A stretch of 7,453 bases of DNA from Verrucomicrobiota bacterium (GTDB lineage: Bacteria > Verrucomicrobiota > Verrucomicrobiia > Verrucomicrobiales > Verrucomicrobiaceae), in NCBI GenBank assembly GCA_023429545.1, contig JAEYUU010000738.1, positions 1 to 7,453 on the forward strand, read 5' to 3'. The notes beneath the pieces were generated by a model. It searched no databases and was not told where the DNA came from. It was given only the letters and a program-made list of their open reading frames with translations. How positions within the stretch are numbered: position 1 is the first letter of the stretch; each line of letters begins with the position of its first letter. Positions 6,545 to 7,453 of the stretch are shown in pieces. A program made the position numbers and the translations under genes.

Positions 6545-7333
6545 TCAGCTTAACCCATTGTGATTCAGCGCATCCATCCCACCCCAGCGGAGGTGGTTTG
6601 CGATGGCATGAGTGACAAATTCCTTCCCCTGCCGGACGGCTTCCAGCGTCGAGAGCCCATGCCCCAGCCCGGTAGCTATCGCCGCGGAGTAGGTGCACCC
6701 AGTGCCGTGCGTGTGCACGCCGGGAATCCGCCGGCCCTCAAGCCAGTGAAGCTCGCCTTCGGTAGCCAGCACATCCGGCACATCATCGCCTGACAGGTGA
6801 CCTCCCTTCAGCAGGACAGCGCAGCCGTGACGTGCGCTCAATGCTTGAACATGGCGCTCCATCTCCGCCCGCGTCGTGATCTTCTCGCCCACAAGCACGG
6901 CGGCTTCGTCCAGATTCGGAGTCAACAAGGTCGCCAGTGGAAACAACCGGCTTATCAGCGCCTCCTCAGCATCCTCATCCAGCAAACGCCCGCCGCTCGT
7001 GGCCACCATCACGGGATCCACCACGAGAGACACTCGCTTCCCCGTCATCGATTGCCATGCGGTGACCACCGCATCGATCTGTGCCTTGCCTCCCAGCATC
7101 CCCGTCTTCGCCGCGGCAATGGGATAGGCCTCCACCAGCAGCCTTACCTGCTCGCGCACCACGTCAGCATCCACCAACTGAATCTGGGAAACCACCAGCG
7201 GCGTCTCCGCCACGATGCCCGTCACGGCCGTGAGGCCATAGCCTCCCAGGGCGGTGATCGTTTTCAAATCTGCCTGGATGCCCGCTCCGGCGGAGCAATC
7301 AGAACCGGCGATGGTGAGGATGACGGGAGGCAT
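6545..7333 (-). CDS. thiD: Hydroxymethylpyrimidine/phosphomethylpyrimidine kinase ThiD
   Basis: A 262-residue cytoplasmic ribokinase-fold enzyme of normal family length. It phosphorylates 4-amino-5-hydroxymethyl-2-methylpyrimidine and then its monophosphate with ATP, giving HMP-PP for thiamine phosphate synthase. Visible signatures are LTIAGSDCSAGAGIQADLKT (6-25), AAKTGML (74-80), DPVMVATSG (106-114), TPNLDEA (138-144), LLKGGH (174-179) and the anion-hole/catalytic motif HGTGCTYSAAIA (209-220) with Cys213. Two departures from the common enterobacterial form are seen: Cys13 in GSDCSAGAG, where GSDSSGGAG is usual, and VAETP (41-45), where the family often has AQNT, which places Glu43 at the usual Gln contact for the pyrimidine. 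No other thiamine genes lie in the window and no TPP riboswitch is seen upstream. The ATG at 7333 has no Shine-Dalgarno match. A pyridoxal-kinase activity, known for some ThiD relatives, is the main alternative. Confidence 0.95.
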   Translation of the reverse strand: MPPVILTIAGSDCSAGAGIQADLKTITALGGYGLTAVTGIVAETPLVVSQIQLVDADVVREQVRLLVEAYPIAAAKTGMLGGKAQIDAVVTAWQSMTGKRVSLVVDPVMVATSGGRLLDEDAEEALISRLFPLATLLTPNLDEAAVLVGEKITTRAEMERHVQALSARHGCAVLLKGGHLSGDDVPDVLATEGELHWLEGRRIPGVHTHGTGCTYSAAIATGLGHGLSTLEAVRQGKEFVTHAIANHLRWGGMDALNHNGLS

Positions 7334-7396
7334 GCGAAGTGGGAATACAGAGTAAGTCAGTAACCAGGATGAAGTCAGCAGTTGTAGTGGTGGTCG

Positions 7397-7453
7397 TCAA
7401 TCGATCAGAAATTGGGCGGCCAACTCCCAATTGCTGTAATCGGATTCCCATTC
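7397..7453 (-). CDS. C-terminal end of an unidentified gene, cut by window edge
   Basis: On the minus strand, bases 7453-7400 translate without interruption to EWESDYSNWELAAQFLID and are followed by TGA at 7399-7397. The composition (Trp, Asp, Glu, Leu, Ala) looks protein-like, and the fragment lies 63 bases upstream of thiD in the same direction. Eighteen codons are too few to name a family, and an open frame of this length is quite likely by chance, so the call rests mainly on position and composition. Confidence 0.4.
   Translation of the reverse strand, partial: EWESDYSNWELAAQFLID

Noticed and set aside
6797..7363. 188-codon plus-strand frame
   Set aside because: Antisense to thiD, which is identified beyond doubt.
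7354..7378. Direct repeat aagtcag at 7354-7360 and 7372-7378 upstream of thiD
   Set aside because: Seven bases twice with an 18-base period could suggest an operator, but this length arises by chance and nothing else supports it.
1..7453. CRISPR arrays, tRNA or rRNA genes, insertion sequences
   Set aside because: No regularly spaced repeats, no RNA gene signatures, no transposase motifs or terminal inverted repeats were seen; nearly all bases are explained by the listed genes.

Overview
The window is GC-rich bacterial DNA packed with genes; no gap exceeds about 120 bases. Protein signatures and gene style (an SD-poor set of minus-strand starts, a small lipoprotein, an IF-1-like paralogue, a ThiD of the GSDCSAGAG type) fit a Gram-negative from the Planctomycetota/Verrucomicrobiota area. 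I lean to Verrucomicrobiota, but that is an inference and not proven by any marker gene here.

Left and centre (1-5918, minus strand). Four genes run in the same direction, reading right to left. They encode a membrane- or periplasm-targeted S41 (C-terminal processing peptidase) relative whose catalytic residues are replaced; a small IF-1-like OB-fold protein that overlaps it by 4 bases (ATGA); a 1131-residue protein joining a transglutaminase-like cysteine protease to a DUF2126 ligase domain; and the first 307 residues of a type-2 circularly permuted ATP-grasp enzyme that runs off the left edge. The last two are core members of a bacterial gene neighbourhood predicted by comparative genomics (Iyer, Aravind and colleagues, 2009, from memory) to make or attach peptide tags. 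That system uses a circularly permuted ATP-grasp, a circularly permuted glutamine-synthetase-like ligase (DUF2126), an alpha-helical Alpha-E domain and a proteasome-like NTN hydrolase. The Alpha-E and NTN-hydrolase genes would be expected to the left of this window. The biochemical product is, to my knowledge, still unknown.

Right (5919-7453). A 35-base divergent gap separates the S41 relative from a plus-strand lipoprotein with an Asp/Tyr/Gly-rich tail. The lipoprotein converges, with 15 bases between stops, on a minus-strand thiD (HMP/HMP-P kinase, thiamine biosynthesis). Upstream of thiD at the right edge is what looks like the last 18 codons of another minus-strand gene.

Most worth a second look: a probable pseudo-protease of the S41 family and a divergent IF-1-like protein sit immediately upstream of, and probably in one transcript with, the predicted peptide-ligase genes.
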